DNA of 36,650 nucleotides from JBDREW01 sp043819385 (GTDB lineage Bacteria > Patescibacteriota > Minisyncoccia > Minisyncoccales > GWA2-38-27). The notes under the pieces were generated by a model. That model was not told the DNA's origin. It made no database searches and saw nothing but the letters and a program-made list of their open reading frames with translations. Shown in pieces: positions 16,014 through 23,259 of the stretch. The position numbers were made by a program, and so were the translations under genes. The first letter of the stretch is position 1. Every line of letters begins with the position of its first letter. The stretch spans positions 1-36,650 of the forward strand of contig JBDREW010000024.1 in NCBI GenBank assembly GCA_043819385.1, read 5' to 3'.

Positions 16014-19000
16014 ATGGATAAAATAAATAACGAGAATTCAGCAATAAATATTATTAAAAAAACTTTCCAAGGTTCTTTTGATAAGGATTCTTTTATTTAT
16101 TTTATTAAAAATCTACTTAACCATATTGATGAATCCTCTTTTATTTATAAGGGAAATCTTATTCCAGATGCCTATAAATCATATATTCAAAGCCTTGAAC
16201 GAATTGGTAAATATGAAGACATTAAAGACGACAAATCGATTGATATATTAGTAGTTCATCTTAAAAAAAATACTTCTCTTGAAAGGGCTCGAACAATGCA
16301 AAGAAACTTTATTGGCTGGTATCTTAACGGTAGCAGGGGGGGTGTATTAAAAGATGCTGCCTTGGTTGCTTTTGTTTCTCCCGATTCTAAAGATTGGAGA
16401 TTTTCCCTTGTTAAAATGGATTATCAAATAGATAATTCTAAAAAGAAAATTAATGTTAAACAAGAATTTACTCCTGCTCGAAGATTCTCTTTTCTAGTTG
16501 GTGAAAATGAAAGCTGTCATACTGCTCAAAGTAGCTTGGTTCCTATTCTGGTAAACGATAAAGAAAACCCTACGCTGGAACAATTACAAAAGGCCTTTAA
16601 TATTGAAAGAGTTACTAAGGAATTCTTCGGAAAATATAGAGATCTTTTCCTTGAACTTAAAGAATCTTTAGATGGTATTGTTTCAAAAGATGAAAAAATT
16701 AAAAAAGATTTTAAAGAAAAGAATGTTGATACTGCCGACTTCGCAAAAAAGCTTCTTGGTCAAATAGTATTTTTATATTTTCTGCAAAAGAAAGGATGGT
16801 TCGGCGTTGATCGTGATTCGGATTGGGGAACCGGACCGAAAAACTTTTTGAGATTGCTTTTTGAGAAAAAGATTATAGATTACAACAATTTCTTCAATGA
16901 TATTTTAGAGCCTTTATTTTATGAGGCATTAAGAAACGATCGTTCTCACGATGATCATTACTTTAGTTATTTTAAATGCAAGATTCCTTTTTTGAATGGA
17001 GGTCTATTTGACCCCATCAATAATTATGACTGGTCAAAAACAGATATTTTTTTATCTGATAAGATCTTTTCAAATAAAGAAAAAACAAAAGAGGGAGATG
17101 AGGGTAAGGGAATTCTAGATATTTTTGATAGGTATAACTTTACTGTTAAAGAAGACGAGCCATTGGAAAAAGAAGTAGCAGTTGATCCAGAAATGTTAGG
17201 AAAAGTTTTTGAATACCTTTTAGCAGTAAAGGATCGTAAATCAAAAGGAACTTATTATACTCCAAGAGAAATTGTTCACTATATGTGCCAACAGAGCTTA
17301 ATTAATTACCTATATACTGAATTAAAAGATAAAGTTAAAAAAGAAGATATAGAAACTCTTATTAAACATGGTGAATCAGTAGTAGAGCATGATAGTGCGG
17401 TAGAAAAAAAAGGCAAAGAATCTAAAAGGTATTCTTTCAAACTTTCAGAGGAGATTCGTAAAAATGCTAAATTTATTGACGAGAAGTTATCAACTATTCG
17501 AGTTTGTGATCCAGCTATTGGTTCGGGGGCCTTTCCCGTTGGAATGATGAGTGAAATTGTAAGAACAAGAAATGTATTAACAGGATATATTAAAGATAAA
17601 GAAGATCGTTCAATCTATGATTTTAAACGTCATGCGATTCAAGAATGTCTTTATGGAGTAGATATTGATTCCGGGGCAGTAGAAATAGCAAAACTTCGTT
17701 TATGGCTTTCATTAGTTGTAGATGAAGAAGATATTAAACAAATTAAACCATTGCCTAATTTAGATTACAAGATAGTCTGTGGTAATTCTTTAATAGGAAT
17801 TCAAAAAGAAATGGAAGGAGTAGAAAATATGTTTTACTCTCTTACGATTAAAAAATTAGAAAAAGAAAAACAGTTATATTTTAATGAAACAAATATCCAA
17901 AAGAAACAGGAGTATAAGGAGAGGATAGATGACTTGATAAAAGAAATTACAAATGGTCATAAAGAGTTTGATTTTGAAGTTTATTTTTCCGAAATTTTTC
18001 ACGAAAAGAAAGGCTTTGACGTGGTAATAGGAAATCCGCCTTATGTTAGACAAGAAGAGATTGATAATAAAGAATCATTAAGGCAAGCATATGATGTCTT
18101 TGATCCCGTTTCAGATCTTTATGCTTATTTTTATGAAAGAGGATTTCAATTATTACATGATCATGGAGTATTAACATTTATAACATCAAGCAAATTTTTA
18201 CGGGCTCAATATGGTTTTCTTTTAAGAAAATACTTACGAATAAATACAACGATTAAGAATATTGTTAATTTTGGGAGCCAGCACATGTTTGAAGCTATAA
18301 CTAATACTTTGATTTTTATAGCTACTAAAAAAAGCGAGGAGGGTAATAGCTTAAATTATTTGGATAATATTAATGAGATAGATAAAATTGAGTTTCCGCA
18401 AGACATCTTACAGGATAGGGAGTGGACAATTGAACGACCAGAAGTGATTTATCTTAAAAATAAAATTGAAGGGAAAGGAATACCATTAAAAGATTGGTCT
18501 ATAAGAATGAATCGTGGAATATTAACTGGCTATAATGAGGCCTTCGTTATAAATGAAAAGATCCGAGATAAAATTATTTCCAAAAATGCCTCAGCTATCG
18601 AGATAATAAAGCCTATTATTAGAGGTAGGGATATTAAAAGATATTATTTCCTTGAATCCGATTTGTATCTAATTAATGTTCATAATGGCTATAAAAAGAC
18701 GAAGGGCTCTATAGTAGATGCTGTAGATATTGAGAGCTATCCGGCGATTAAAGCTCACCTTGATCAGTATCGTAAAAAATTAGAAGCAAGACAAGATAAA
18801 GGGAAAACAATTTATAACTTGCGTGATTGTGCCTTTATTCAAGATTTTTCTAAAGAGAAAATTATATGGATTGAGCTTACGAATGAAAATAGATTTTCTT
18901 ACTCTGATAAAGAAGACTACCTATTAGCTGGAGCCTTTTTCATGGTTGGAGAATCATTAAAATATTTATTATCATTTTTGAATTCTAAACTATGCCATTT

Positions 19001-19280
19001 TTATTTTTCTTTAATTTGTAATAGTTCAGGGATGGCAACAATTCAGTGGAAAAAGTTTGCATTAGAAAAAATCCCTGTTATAAAAATTTCAAATGTGAAA
19101 CAGAAACCCTTTATTAAGTTTGTCGATAAAATTCTTAACATTACGAAAGACGATGATTATTTGCAAAATGAAATTAAGCAAAAGAAAGTCAAAGAATATG
19201 AACAAAAAATTGACCAATTAGTTTATAAACTTTATGGTTTAACTAAAGAAGAAATTAAAATTGTAGAGAATTCTAAATAA
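16014..19280 (+). CDS. Eco57I/PglX-like N6-adenine DNA methyltransferase with target-recognition region
   Basis: The protein has 1088 aa. The N-terminal 200 residues carry the conserved LERARTMQRNFIGWYL and ARRFSFLVGE segments common to this MTase group. The catalytic core has motif I DPAIGSGAF (D499-G505; usually DPACGSG) and motif IV NPPYV (N674-Y677), the gamma-class N6-adenine signature. A TaqI-like C-terminal specificity region follows (MNRGILTGYNEAFVI, then FFMVGESLKYLLSFLNSKL, YFSLICNSSGMATIQWKK). It modifies the host recognition site and, with the helicase encoded one base upstream, probably forms a two-gene ATP-dependent restriction-modification system, inferred to be membrane-free and cytoplasmic. 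The sequence is a little less AT-rich than the housekeeping genes. The recognition sequence cannot be predicted. Confidence 0.88.
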   Translation: MDKINNENSAINIIKKTFQGSFDKDSFIYFIKNLLNHIDESSFIYKGNLIPDAYKSYIQSLERIGKYEDIKDDKSIDILVVHLKKNTSLERARTMQRNFIGWYLNGSRGGVLKDAALVAFVSPDSKDWRFSLVKMDYQIDNSKKKINVKQEFTPARRFSFLVGENESCHTAQSSLVPILVNDKENPTLEQLQKAFNIERVTKEFFGKYRDLFLELKESLDGIVSKDEKIKKDFKEKNVDTADFAKKLLGQIVFLYFLQKKGWFGVDRDSDWGTGPKNFLRLLFEKKIIDYNNFFNDILEPLFYEALRNDRSHDDHYFSYFKCKIPFLNGGLFDPINNYDWSKTDIFLSDKIFSNKEKTKEGDEGKGILDIFDRYNFTVKEDEPLEKEVAVDPEMLGKVFEYLLAVKDRKSKGTYYTPREIVHYMCQQSLINYLYTELKDKVKKEDIETLIKHGESVVEHDSAVEKKGKESKRYSFKLSEEIRKNAKFIDEKLSTIRVCDPAIGSGAFPVGMMSEIVRTRNVLTGYIKDKEDRSIYDFKRHAIQECLYGVDIDSGAVEIAKLRLWLSLVVDEEDIKQIKPLPNLDYKIVCGNSLIGIQKEMEGVENMFYSLTIKKLEKEKQLYFNETNIQKKQEYKERIDDLIKEITNGHKEFDFEVYFSEIFHEKKGFDVVIGNPPYVRQEEIDNKESLRQAYDVFDPVSDLYAYFYERGFQLLHDHGVLTFITSSKFLRAQYGFLLRKYLRINTTIKNIVNFGSQHMFEAITNTLIFIATKKSEEGNSLNYLDNINEIDKIEFPQDILQDREWTIERPEVIYLKNKIEGKGIPLKDWSIRMNRGILTGYNEAFVINEKIRDKIISKNASAIEIIKPIIRGRDIKRYYFLESDLYLINVHNGYKKTKGSIVDAVDIESYPAIKAHLDQYRKKLEARQDKGKTIYNLRDCAFIQDFSKEKIIWIELTNENRFSYSDKEDYLLAGAFFMVGESLKYLLSFLNSKLCHFYFSLICNSSGMATIQWKKFALEKIPVIKISNVKQKPFIKFVDKILNITKDDDYLQNEIKQKKVKEYEQKIDQLVYKLYGLTKEEIKIVENSK

Positions 19281-19376
19281 AAAATAATTAAAAAGTAAAG
19301 TTAATTTTATTTTATATAATTAATATAATGAAAACAATAAATCTTCAAAGTAAATAAGTTAAAATAATTAAATTCT

Positions 19377-20402
19377 ATGGAAATTAGAAATAATATTACT
19401 GCAAGCATAGAAGAAAAGGAAGGGGTTGTTAGGTATGAAATACAAATGTTTCGAGAAACTTGTAGCAGAATCGCTTGCCCAAGTTTTAATTCTCTTAAAC
19501 AAATTGAAAGAAACTTATTAATTGAGTCGTTAGCTATACATACTAGAGTTTTAATGGATTTTTTCTATGGAAGTAGAAAATTGGATGATATTATAGCTCA
19601 GGATTTATTATCTGAAAACGATAATTGGGAAAAATTAAGATTACCGATAACTCAAACATTAGAAATAGCTAAAAGAAAGGCAAATAAACAGTTAGCTCAT
19701 TTAAGCTTGTCAAGAATAGAGATGAAAAGGAAAGGAAAAAAGTCGTGGGAAGATTTTGTTGAAATTTGGGGAGATATGGAAAAAGTAATAAAAAGATTTA
19801 TAAAAGTTAAAAAATTAACTGACAAACATAAAGAATATTGTATTTTTTGCGACCTTATAGAGAATGATGAGTTTCCAGAATATCAACTTATTGATAAAAA
19901 AGATGAATTTTGTATTATAATTTTAGAAAAAAATCAATATACAAAAGGGCATACATTAGTTATTCTTAAAAATCGCATAAAAGGAAATCATATAAAAGAT
20001 ATTTCAGATGAAAATTTTACAAACGAAGAAATGGCAGGGTTTATAAAAACTATTCATATGACGAGTAAAACATTAAAAAAGAATTTAAAAGATGATGATG
20101 GTAGACCTCCAGAAAGAATTTATGTATCTATTCTTTGTGACGGGACGAAACATTTACATGCTCATTTAATACCAAGATATTGTTTTACAGAAGAAGAGAA
20201 AAGTGAATATAGAAATTTTTTTGAGAGAAGAGATGGACAAAAACAAGTTAGAGAAGATATAAAAAATAATAATATTGGAGGATTTTGGTATATGTTTATC
20301 AAAGAAAGAGATTTTAATATGTCTTCTTTTGGGAAAAAATCAGAAACAGAAAAGGAAGAAGAATTTAAGAAAATTATTAAAGAAGTTAAAGGGGAGTTGT
20401 AA
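19377..20402 (+). CDS. Helical-domain / HIT-domain fusion protein
   Basis: The protein has 341 aa. The C-terminal half (about 158-290) is a HIT (histidine triad) domain: EYCIFCDLIENDEFPEY, KGHTLVILKNRIKG and the triad H259-L-H261-A-H263 in KHLHAHLIPRYCF. HIT enzymes hydrolyse or transfer nucleotidyl groups. The N-terminal half (1-150) is helical, with SLAIHTRVLMDFFYGSRK, DDIIAQDLL and RKANKQLAHLSLSR. I know this pattern only as an uncharacterised helical domain; HEPN-like folding is a guess. It starts 96 nt after the methyltransferase, past an AT-rich gap, so it may be part of the same island module. A basic tail (KSETEKEEEFKKIIKEVKG) ends it. Its substrate is unknown. Confidence 0.75.
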   Translation: MEIRNNITASIEEKEGVVRYEIQMFRETCSRIACPSFNSLKQIERNLLIESLAIHTRVLMDFFYGSRKLDDIIAQDLLSENDNWEKLRLPITQTLEIAKRKANKQLAHLSLSRIEMKRKGKKSWEDFVEIWGDMEKVIKRFIKVKKLTDKHKEYCIFCDLIENDEFPEYQLIDKKDEFCIIILEKNQYTKGHTLVILKNRIKGNHIKDISDENFTNEEMAGFIKTIHMTSKTLKKNLKDDDGRPPERIYVSILCDGTKHLHAHLIPRYCFTEEEKSEYRNFFERRDGQKQVREDIKNNNIGGFWYMFIKERDFNMSSFGKKSETEKEEEFKKIIKEVKGEL

Positions 20403-20470
20403 ATATTTAAAAAATAGAAATGTCAGAAATGGGGTCAGCCACCATTTATTCGGGTCTCGGGTGAGAGAAT

Positions 20471-20510
20471 AGGGGACGCTCCACTTTTAGTCGGGGTTTT
20501 AGTCATTTTG
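20471..20510 (+). repeat. 40-bp direct repeat, left copy (RAYT/REP-remnant-like)
   Basis: It is identical over 40 bp to 20782-20821, starting AGGGGACGCTCCACTTTTAG and ending TAGTCATTTTG. The GGGGACGCTCC and neighbouring GGGGTCAGCCACC words resemble sequences flanking Y1/IS200-like REP-associated transposases. No transposase gene remains. A broken GAGGTC-family arm (CGGGTCTCGG) precedes it. Confidence 0.8.
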
Positions 20511-20639
20511 TTAAAAAACAACAAATAACAAATGAAAAATAGAAATTAGTCAAAAAGGTGATTTTTTGGTAGGATGTCAATAAAGCAAAAGGGGTGGATA
20601 GTCAACAAGATAATCTACCCCTCTTCTTATTTTAAGCTT

Positions 20640-20780
20640 ATGATTTTTAAATATAATAAACAAATAAATAAGAAAAAATGGGAATCAATAATGAAATTTA
20701 AAGGAATGTTTGGAATTAAATTTCCAGATAAAATTTCTATTACAGAAGAAGATGAATTATACGCACAAAGAAAAGTATAA
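20640..20780 (+). CDS. Possible small protein (46 aa), bracketed by 40-bp repeats
   Basis: This is a weak call. From ATG 20640 the frame gives MIFKYNKQINKKKWESIMK... ending DELYAQRKV. A longer start at 20574 would run through a hairpin (GGGGTGGAT/ATCTACCCC, about 20594-20624), so it is less likely. A shorter start at 20691 gives a 29-residue peptide. I see no convincing RBS. It lies exactly between two identical 40-bp direct repeats, so it may be cargo or the remnant of a larger gene. No domain is recognised. Confidence 0.3.
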   Translation: MIFKYNKQINKKKWESIMKFKGMFGIKFPDKISITEEDELYAQRKV

Positions 20781-20781
20781 A

Positions 20782-20821
20782 AGGGGACGCTCCACTTTTA
20801 GTCGGGGTTTTAGTCATTTTG
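20782..20821 (+). repeat. 40-bp direct repeat, right copy
   Basis: This is an identical second copy of 20471-20510. The two starts are 311 bp apart. Confidence 0.85.
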
Positions 20822-20845
20822 ATTGATAATGTAAATAACAACAAA

Positions 20846-20929
20846 AAAATTGCTTAAAAAGCGATTTTTTTGTTATCATAGAATGTATTAAGTAATAATT
20901 AAGAATATAAAGAGGGAGAGGGGAAAGCT
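20846..20929 (+). repeat. About 80-bp direct repeat, left copy, with terminator-like hairpin
   Basis: It begins AAAATTGCTTAAAAAGCGAT and ends near GAGGGAGAGGGGAAAGCT. It matches 21705-21788 almost base for base (offset 859). The first 25 bp fold as AAATTGCTT/AAGCGATTT plus T-tract, like an intrinsic terminator. The 3' purine-rich end is the same lead-in seen before several GAGGTC hairpins. Confidence 0.9.
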
Positions 20930-21038
20930 AAAAAAATATTTATTTGTTGTCGTGGTATGATGAGAACCCCACCCTTGAACTGCGACGAGCGAATAATTAA
21001 AGTAATAGAAGGAGTTTTCGTTTTTCCACAGAAAAAAC
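20930..21038. other. Intergenic stretch with a possible hairpin, no gene
   Basis: A stem can form from GTCGTGG and CCCAC plus CGAC (about 20949-20987). Otherwise it is AT-rich. No ORF with an RBS is visible. Confidence 0.4.
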
Positions 21039-21067
21039 TTGACATATATTTGTTATAACGCTATATT
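21039..21067 (+). promoter_or_regulatory. Sigma-70-like promoter for candidate small RNA
   Basis: TTGACA (21039-21044), 17-bp spacer, TATATT (21062-21067). The expected start is about 21074, just before a structured segment. Confidence 0.75.
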
Positions 21068-21073
21068 GATAGT

Positions 21074-21159
21074 GTACTTGTGAGGCGTCAGCCTTATTCG
21101 GCTAATTCTTAAGCTGAAGGCAAGTATAACAAAAAAACCTTCGTTAAGATGGTTTTTTT
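21074..21159 (+). ncRNA. Candidate structured small RNA (about 86 nt)
   Basis: Between the promoter and a terminator lies a segment with nested pairings: TACTTG (21075-21080) with CAAGTA (21121-21126), TCAGC (21088-21092) with GCTGA (21113-21117), and an inner AGCC/GGCT option. The terminator hairpin AAAAAAACC/GGTTTTTTT (21131-21159) follows at once. It has no good ORF and matches no RNA family I know. It converges on the minus-strand gene at 21166, whose transcript can end at the same terminator. Confidence 0.55.
21131..21159. terminator. Bidirectional terminator between candidate sRNA and minus-strand gene
   Basis: AAAAAAACC - TTCGTTAAGAT - GGTTTTTTT: a stem with A and T tracts on both sides. 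Confidence 0.8.
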
Positions 21160-21165
21160 GTTTAA

Positions 21166-21645
21166 TTAGTCTTCATTTAAATTTCCTTTAGATTTTCGTA
21201 TAAGTTTAATACCTCTGTATTGATTTGTTGTCCATGCTGGTATAACACTCCAAAAATGTTTCTGACCATTACCAACTTGTCTTATAATTACTTTAATTCT
21301 ATAGTTTTTGATTACAGCTATAAATCCCCAGCAACATACTACAACTGTTTCTTTAACTCTTTTTTTAAATTTCTTTTTGTCTATTTCGGTTAAACTTTCA
21401 TCATATTCTTGATAAGTAGTTGAAAGTCCAATTATATATTTAGCATTAGGGATTAATTTAAATTTCATTATTTGGTCTTCTTTTTTTCTTTCCTTTCTTT
21501 TTCTTTTATAAACAATATGATTAAATCCTTCGGGTGTAAAATGGACAAACTCGTTATTAAGAGCAGGACATTGAATACGTCCTATTTTTTTATAAAAATT
21601 ATAAGTATTTTCTTTTATTTTTTCGTAATTAGATATGTTTTGCAT
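21166..21645 (-). CDS. CPR-type hypothetical protein, possible RNase-like fold
   Basis: The protein has 159 aa and is basic. It contains IQCPALNNEFVHFTPEGFNHI, LIPNAKYIIGLSTTYQEY, VVVCCWGFIAVI, and RIKVIIRQVGNGQKHFWSVI. I have the impression of a widespread Patescibacteria family with the same order of motifs (CP.L.. .V.F...GF.H, then K..IR.V..G..HFWS). The H/R/S-bearing ends resemble BECR-type (barnase-EndoU-colicin) nuclease folds, but that is a weak guess. No signal peptide is present. The gene and the convergent sRNA candidate lie together inside a unit bounded by about 80-bp direct repeats. Confidence 0.6.
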   Translation of the reverse strand: MQNISNYEKIKENTYNFYKKIGRIQCPALNNEFVHFTPEGFNHIVYKRKRKERKKEDQIMKFKLIPNAKYIIGLSTTYQEYDESLTEIDKKKFKKRVKETVVVCCWGFIAVIKNYRIKVIIRQVGNGQKHFWSVIPAWTTNQYRGIKLIRKSKGNLNED

Positions 21646-21704
21646 TTATAAAGTTTATCCTGTTTTATTTTAGTAGTTAATATTTTTTATATATTCAAAA
21701 AATA

Positions 21705-21788
21705 AAAATTGCTTAAAAAGCGATTTTTTTGTTATCATAGAATGTATTAAGTAATAATTAAAAATATAAAGAGGGGAGAGGGGAGAGC
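21705..21788 (+). repeat. About 80-bp direct repeat, right copy
   Basis: It matches 20846-20929 with a few differences (AATTAAAAATATAAAGAGGG versus AATTAAGAATATAAAGAGGG). Here it runs directly into GAGGTC hairpin copy G, which the left copy lacks. Confidence 0.9.
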
Positions 21789-21793
21789 TGGCA

Positions 21794-21846
21794 GAGCCCC
21801 GACCTTTTTTCGAGAGGGAGAGGAAGTTTTGTAGAGGTCGGGTCTC
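21794..21846 (+). repeat. GAGGTC hairpin repeat, copy G
   Basis: The arms GAGCCCCGACCTT (21794-21806) and GAGGTCGGGTCTC (21834-21846) enclose the spacer CGAGAGGGAGAGGAAG. The left arm has two changes that weaken the pairing. The 21646-21947 gap otherwise holds only AT-rich DNA, the direct repeat and a duplicated gene end (21905-21945). Confidence 0.85.
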
Positions 21847-21904
21847 GGAGAGGGAGAGAGAAATTAGAAATTAAAAATTACTAATTTATTATAATTATAT
21901 TGGA

Positions 21905-21945
21905 GTTATAATGGATATAGTGTAAGATTAAAATTAATTTTTTAT
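21905..21945 (+). pseudogene. Relic of a gene 3' end duplicated from 23620-23664
   Basis: ATAATGGATATaGTGTAAGATTAAAATTA here matches, with a few changes, the last codons (MDMV stop) and downstream DNA of the membrane-protein gene at 23260-23646. It lies just upstream of the DUF3800 gene. It is probably what remains of a second copy of that gene or of a duplication. Confidence 0.6.
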
Positions 21946-21947
21946 TT

Positions 21948-22688
21948 ATGCATTACCAATTTTTTTTAGATGAAACTGGAGATCATGGTTTATCGTTTAT
22001 TGACCCAAATTTTCCTTTGTTTTTGTTAGCTGGTTGCCTTTTTGAATATAAAGAATTAGAAAAATTAGAAAACGAAATAAATATTTTTAAAAAAGAGTTT
22101 TTTGGAACAACAGAAGTTATTTTACATTCTCGTGATATTAGAAAATGTGAAGGTGTTTTTCAAATTTTATTTGATTTAAAAATTAAAGAAAAATTTTACA
22201 AAAGATTCAACAATATTATTAATAATACAGATTTTTCTATTATAGGTGCAGGAGTTAATAAAGAGGAGCATATTAAGAAATATAGTAAAGGAGCAAAAGA
22301 TCCTTACATTATTTCTTTGGGTTTTATTATAGAAAGATTAATTTTTTGTTTAGATTCAAAATCAAATTTAGCTGATGTTGATATTAAAATTGAAAAACGT
22401 GGCAAAAAAGAAGATAAACAGCTTTTGAGTCAATATAATACAATATTAGACAGGGGGACATATTATGTAAATCCAGAAAGATTGAAAAATAGAATTAGTG
22501 ATTTTAAATTCTTTTTCAAAAAAGACAACATAATTGGTTTACAAATTGCCGATTTATGTGCTTATCCTTTGGCTAGACATGTATTAAATTCAAAAGAGCC
22601 ATATATTCCATTTCAAATTATAAAAAACAAACTTTATTGTAATGAAAAAGGAGAGTACGATGGATATGGGCTTAAAATTTTTCCTTGA
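21948..22688 (+). CDS. DUF3800 family protein
   Basis: The protein has 246 aa. It starts MHYQFFLDETGDHG, the DE(S/T)GD motif of DUF3800, and has HSRDIRK near residue 64 and a C-terminal LQIADLCAYPLAR (about 198-210). These acidic residues are those expected of an RNase-H-like fold. DUF3800 proteins are often found in phage and defence regions; their activity is mostly uncharacterised. This copy has a near-perfect match of the membrane-protein gene end directly upstream, so it appears to have been inserted beside or copied with it. A terminator-like hairpin follows its stop. Confidence 0.85.
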   Translation: MHYQFFLDETGDHGLSFIDPNFPLFLLAGCLFEYKELEKLENEINIFKKEFFGTTEVILHSRDIRKCEGVFQILFDLKIKEKFYKRFNNIINNTDFSIIGAGVNKEEHIKKYSKGAKDPYIISLGFIIERLIFCLDSKSNLADVDIKIEKRGKKEDKQLLSQYNTILDRGTYYVNPERLKNRISDFKFFFKKDNIIGLQIADLCAYPLARHVLNSKEPYIPFQIIKNKLYCNEKGEYDGYGLKIFP

Positions 22689-22690
22689 TA

Positions 22691-22745
22691 AAAATAAAAA
22701 GTCCCTTTGCAGGACCTTTTACCGACTGGGAGACACCCCAATCCA
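22691..22745 (-). ncRNA. Candidate short minus-strand RNA (about 55 nt)
   Basis: On the minus strand a promoter (22780-22752) is followed by a hairpin TTGGG-GTGTCT-CCCAG and then a terminator-like stem AAAGGTCC/GGGACTTTTT with T-tract at 22700-22691. There is no useful ORF. The same stem can terminate the DUF3800 mRNA in the other direction, so the sRNA reading is tentative. Confidence 0.4.
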
Positions 22746-22751
22746 TTTATT

Positions 22752-22780
22752 ATAATATCAATATTATAATCACTTGTCAA
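22752..22780 (-). promoter_or_regulatory. Minus-strand sigma-70-like promoter
   Basis: Read on the minus strand: TTGACA (22780-22775), 17-bp spacer, TATTAT (22757-22752). The consensus -35 makes this the best minus-strand promoter of the region. Confidence 0.6.
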
Positions 22781-22789
22781 GACTTTTTG

Positions 22790-22866
22790 ATAGGTCTAAG
22801 TGCTGGTAAAGGTATTAGCGATAGTTAAACAAATTTTTAATATCTCCCCCTACCACTCTGACCTAT
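22790..22866. other. Long imperfect inverted repeat (structured RNA or mobile-element end)
   Basis: ATAGGTC (22790-22796) pairs with GACCTAT (22860-22866). The stem continues inward as AGTG (22799-22802) with CACT (22854-22857), with small internal loops. The loop contains CTCCCCCTACC. No ORF is visible. Confidence 0.5.
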
Positions 22867-22928
22867 TAATATAGTATCATATATTTTTAAAAAATGCAAT
22901 GTATCTGTGGATAACTACAAAAGAAAAT

Positions 22929-22956
22929 GGGCAGAAAATGGGGTCAGGAGCGTTTT
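22929..22956 (+). repeat. GGGGTCAGGAGCG remnant element
   Basis: AATGGGGTCAGGAGCGTTTTT recurs at 23123-23143, with variants at 23107 and 23144 (AATGAGGTCAAGGGCGTTTTT). These words typically sit beside Y1/IS200-like transposases in CPR genomes, in my experience. No transposase is present here. Confidence 0.55.
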
Positions 22957-22990
22957 TAATTAAAAAGAATAAAGAGGGGGAGAACTGGCA

Positions 22991-23093
22991 GAGACCCGAC
23001 CTCTTTTAGAGAGGGAGAGGAAGTTTTGTAGAGGTCGGGTCTCGGGGGAGGAGAAAGAGGGAGAGGGAAAAGTTTGGGAGGAGGTCTGACCTC
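22991..23093 (+). repeat. GAGGTC hairpin repeat, copy H (with an extra arm)
   Basis: GAGACCCGACCTC (22991-23003) and GAGGTCGGGTCTC (23031-23043) are exact reverse complements. A further arm GAGGTCTGACCTC (23081-23093) follows after GAGAGGGAAAAGTTTGG. It sits in the 570-bp gene-free stretch between DUF3800 and the next CDS. Confidence 0.9.
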
Positions 23094-23106
23094 TAAATAC
23101 TTGAAA

Positions 23107-23160
23107 AATGGGGTCACAAAAATGGGGTCAGGAGCGTTTTAAAATGAGGTCAAGGGCGTT
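23107..23160 (+). repeat. Tandem GGGGTCA...GCGTTTT remnants
   Basis: Three short related words follow one another: ATGGGGTCACAAAA, ATGGGGTCAGGAGCGTTTT and ATGAGGTCAAGGGCGTTTTT. They look like stacked ends of REP/RAYT-type elements. No gene lies between them. Confidence 0.55.
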
Positions 23161-23206
23161 TTTTGTATTTTTTTTAAAAAAAACGAAGAAATGAGAAGAT
23201 ATACTT

Positions 23207-23252
23207 TTTAATTGATTATAATGATATAATAGAAATATAATAATCAATTAAA
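23207..23252 (+). promoter_or_regulatory. 13-bp inverted repeat spanning a promoter-like TATAAT
   Basis: TTTAATTGATTAT (23207-23219) and ATAATCAATTAAA (23240-23252) are perfect reverse complements. TATAAT (23225-23230) lies in the 20-bp space between them. The ATG of the next gene is 8 bp after the right arm. It is a plausible operator or leader hairpin. Confidence 0.5.
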
Positions 23253-23259
23253 TAAAAAT

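Noticed and set aside
20574..20640. N-terminal part of a 68-aa ORF starting at 20574
   Set aside because: The first part runs through a GGGGTGGAT/ATCTACCCC hairpin and shows no RBS; the later ATG is preferred, with low confidence.
22906..22914. TGTGGATAA, a perfect DnaA box on the minus strand (TTATCCACA)
   Set aside because: It is isolated; no cluster of boxes, no dnaA/dnaN and no AT-rich unwinding element with phased motifs. Not called as an origin.
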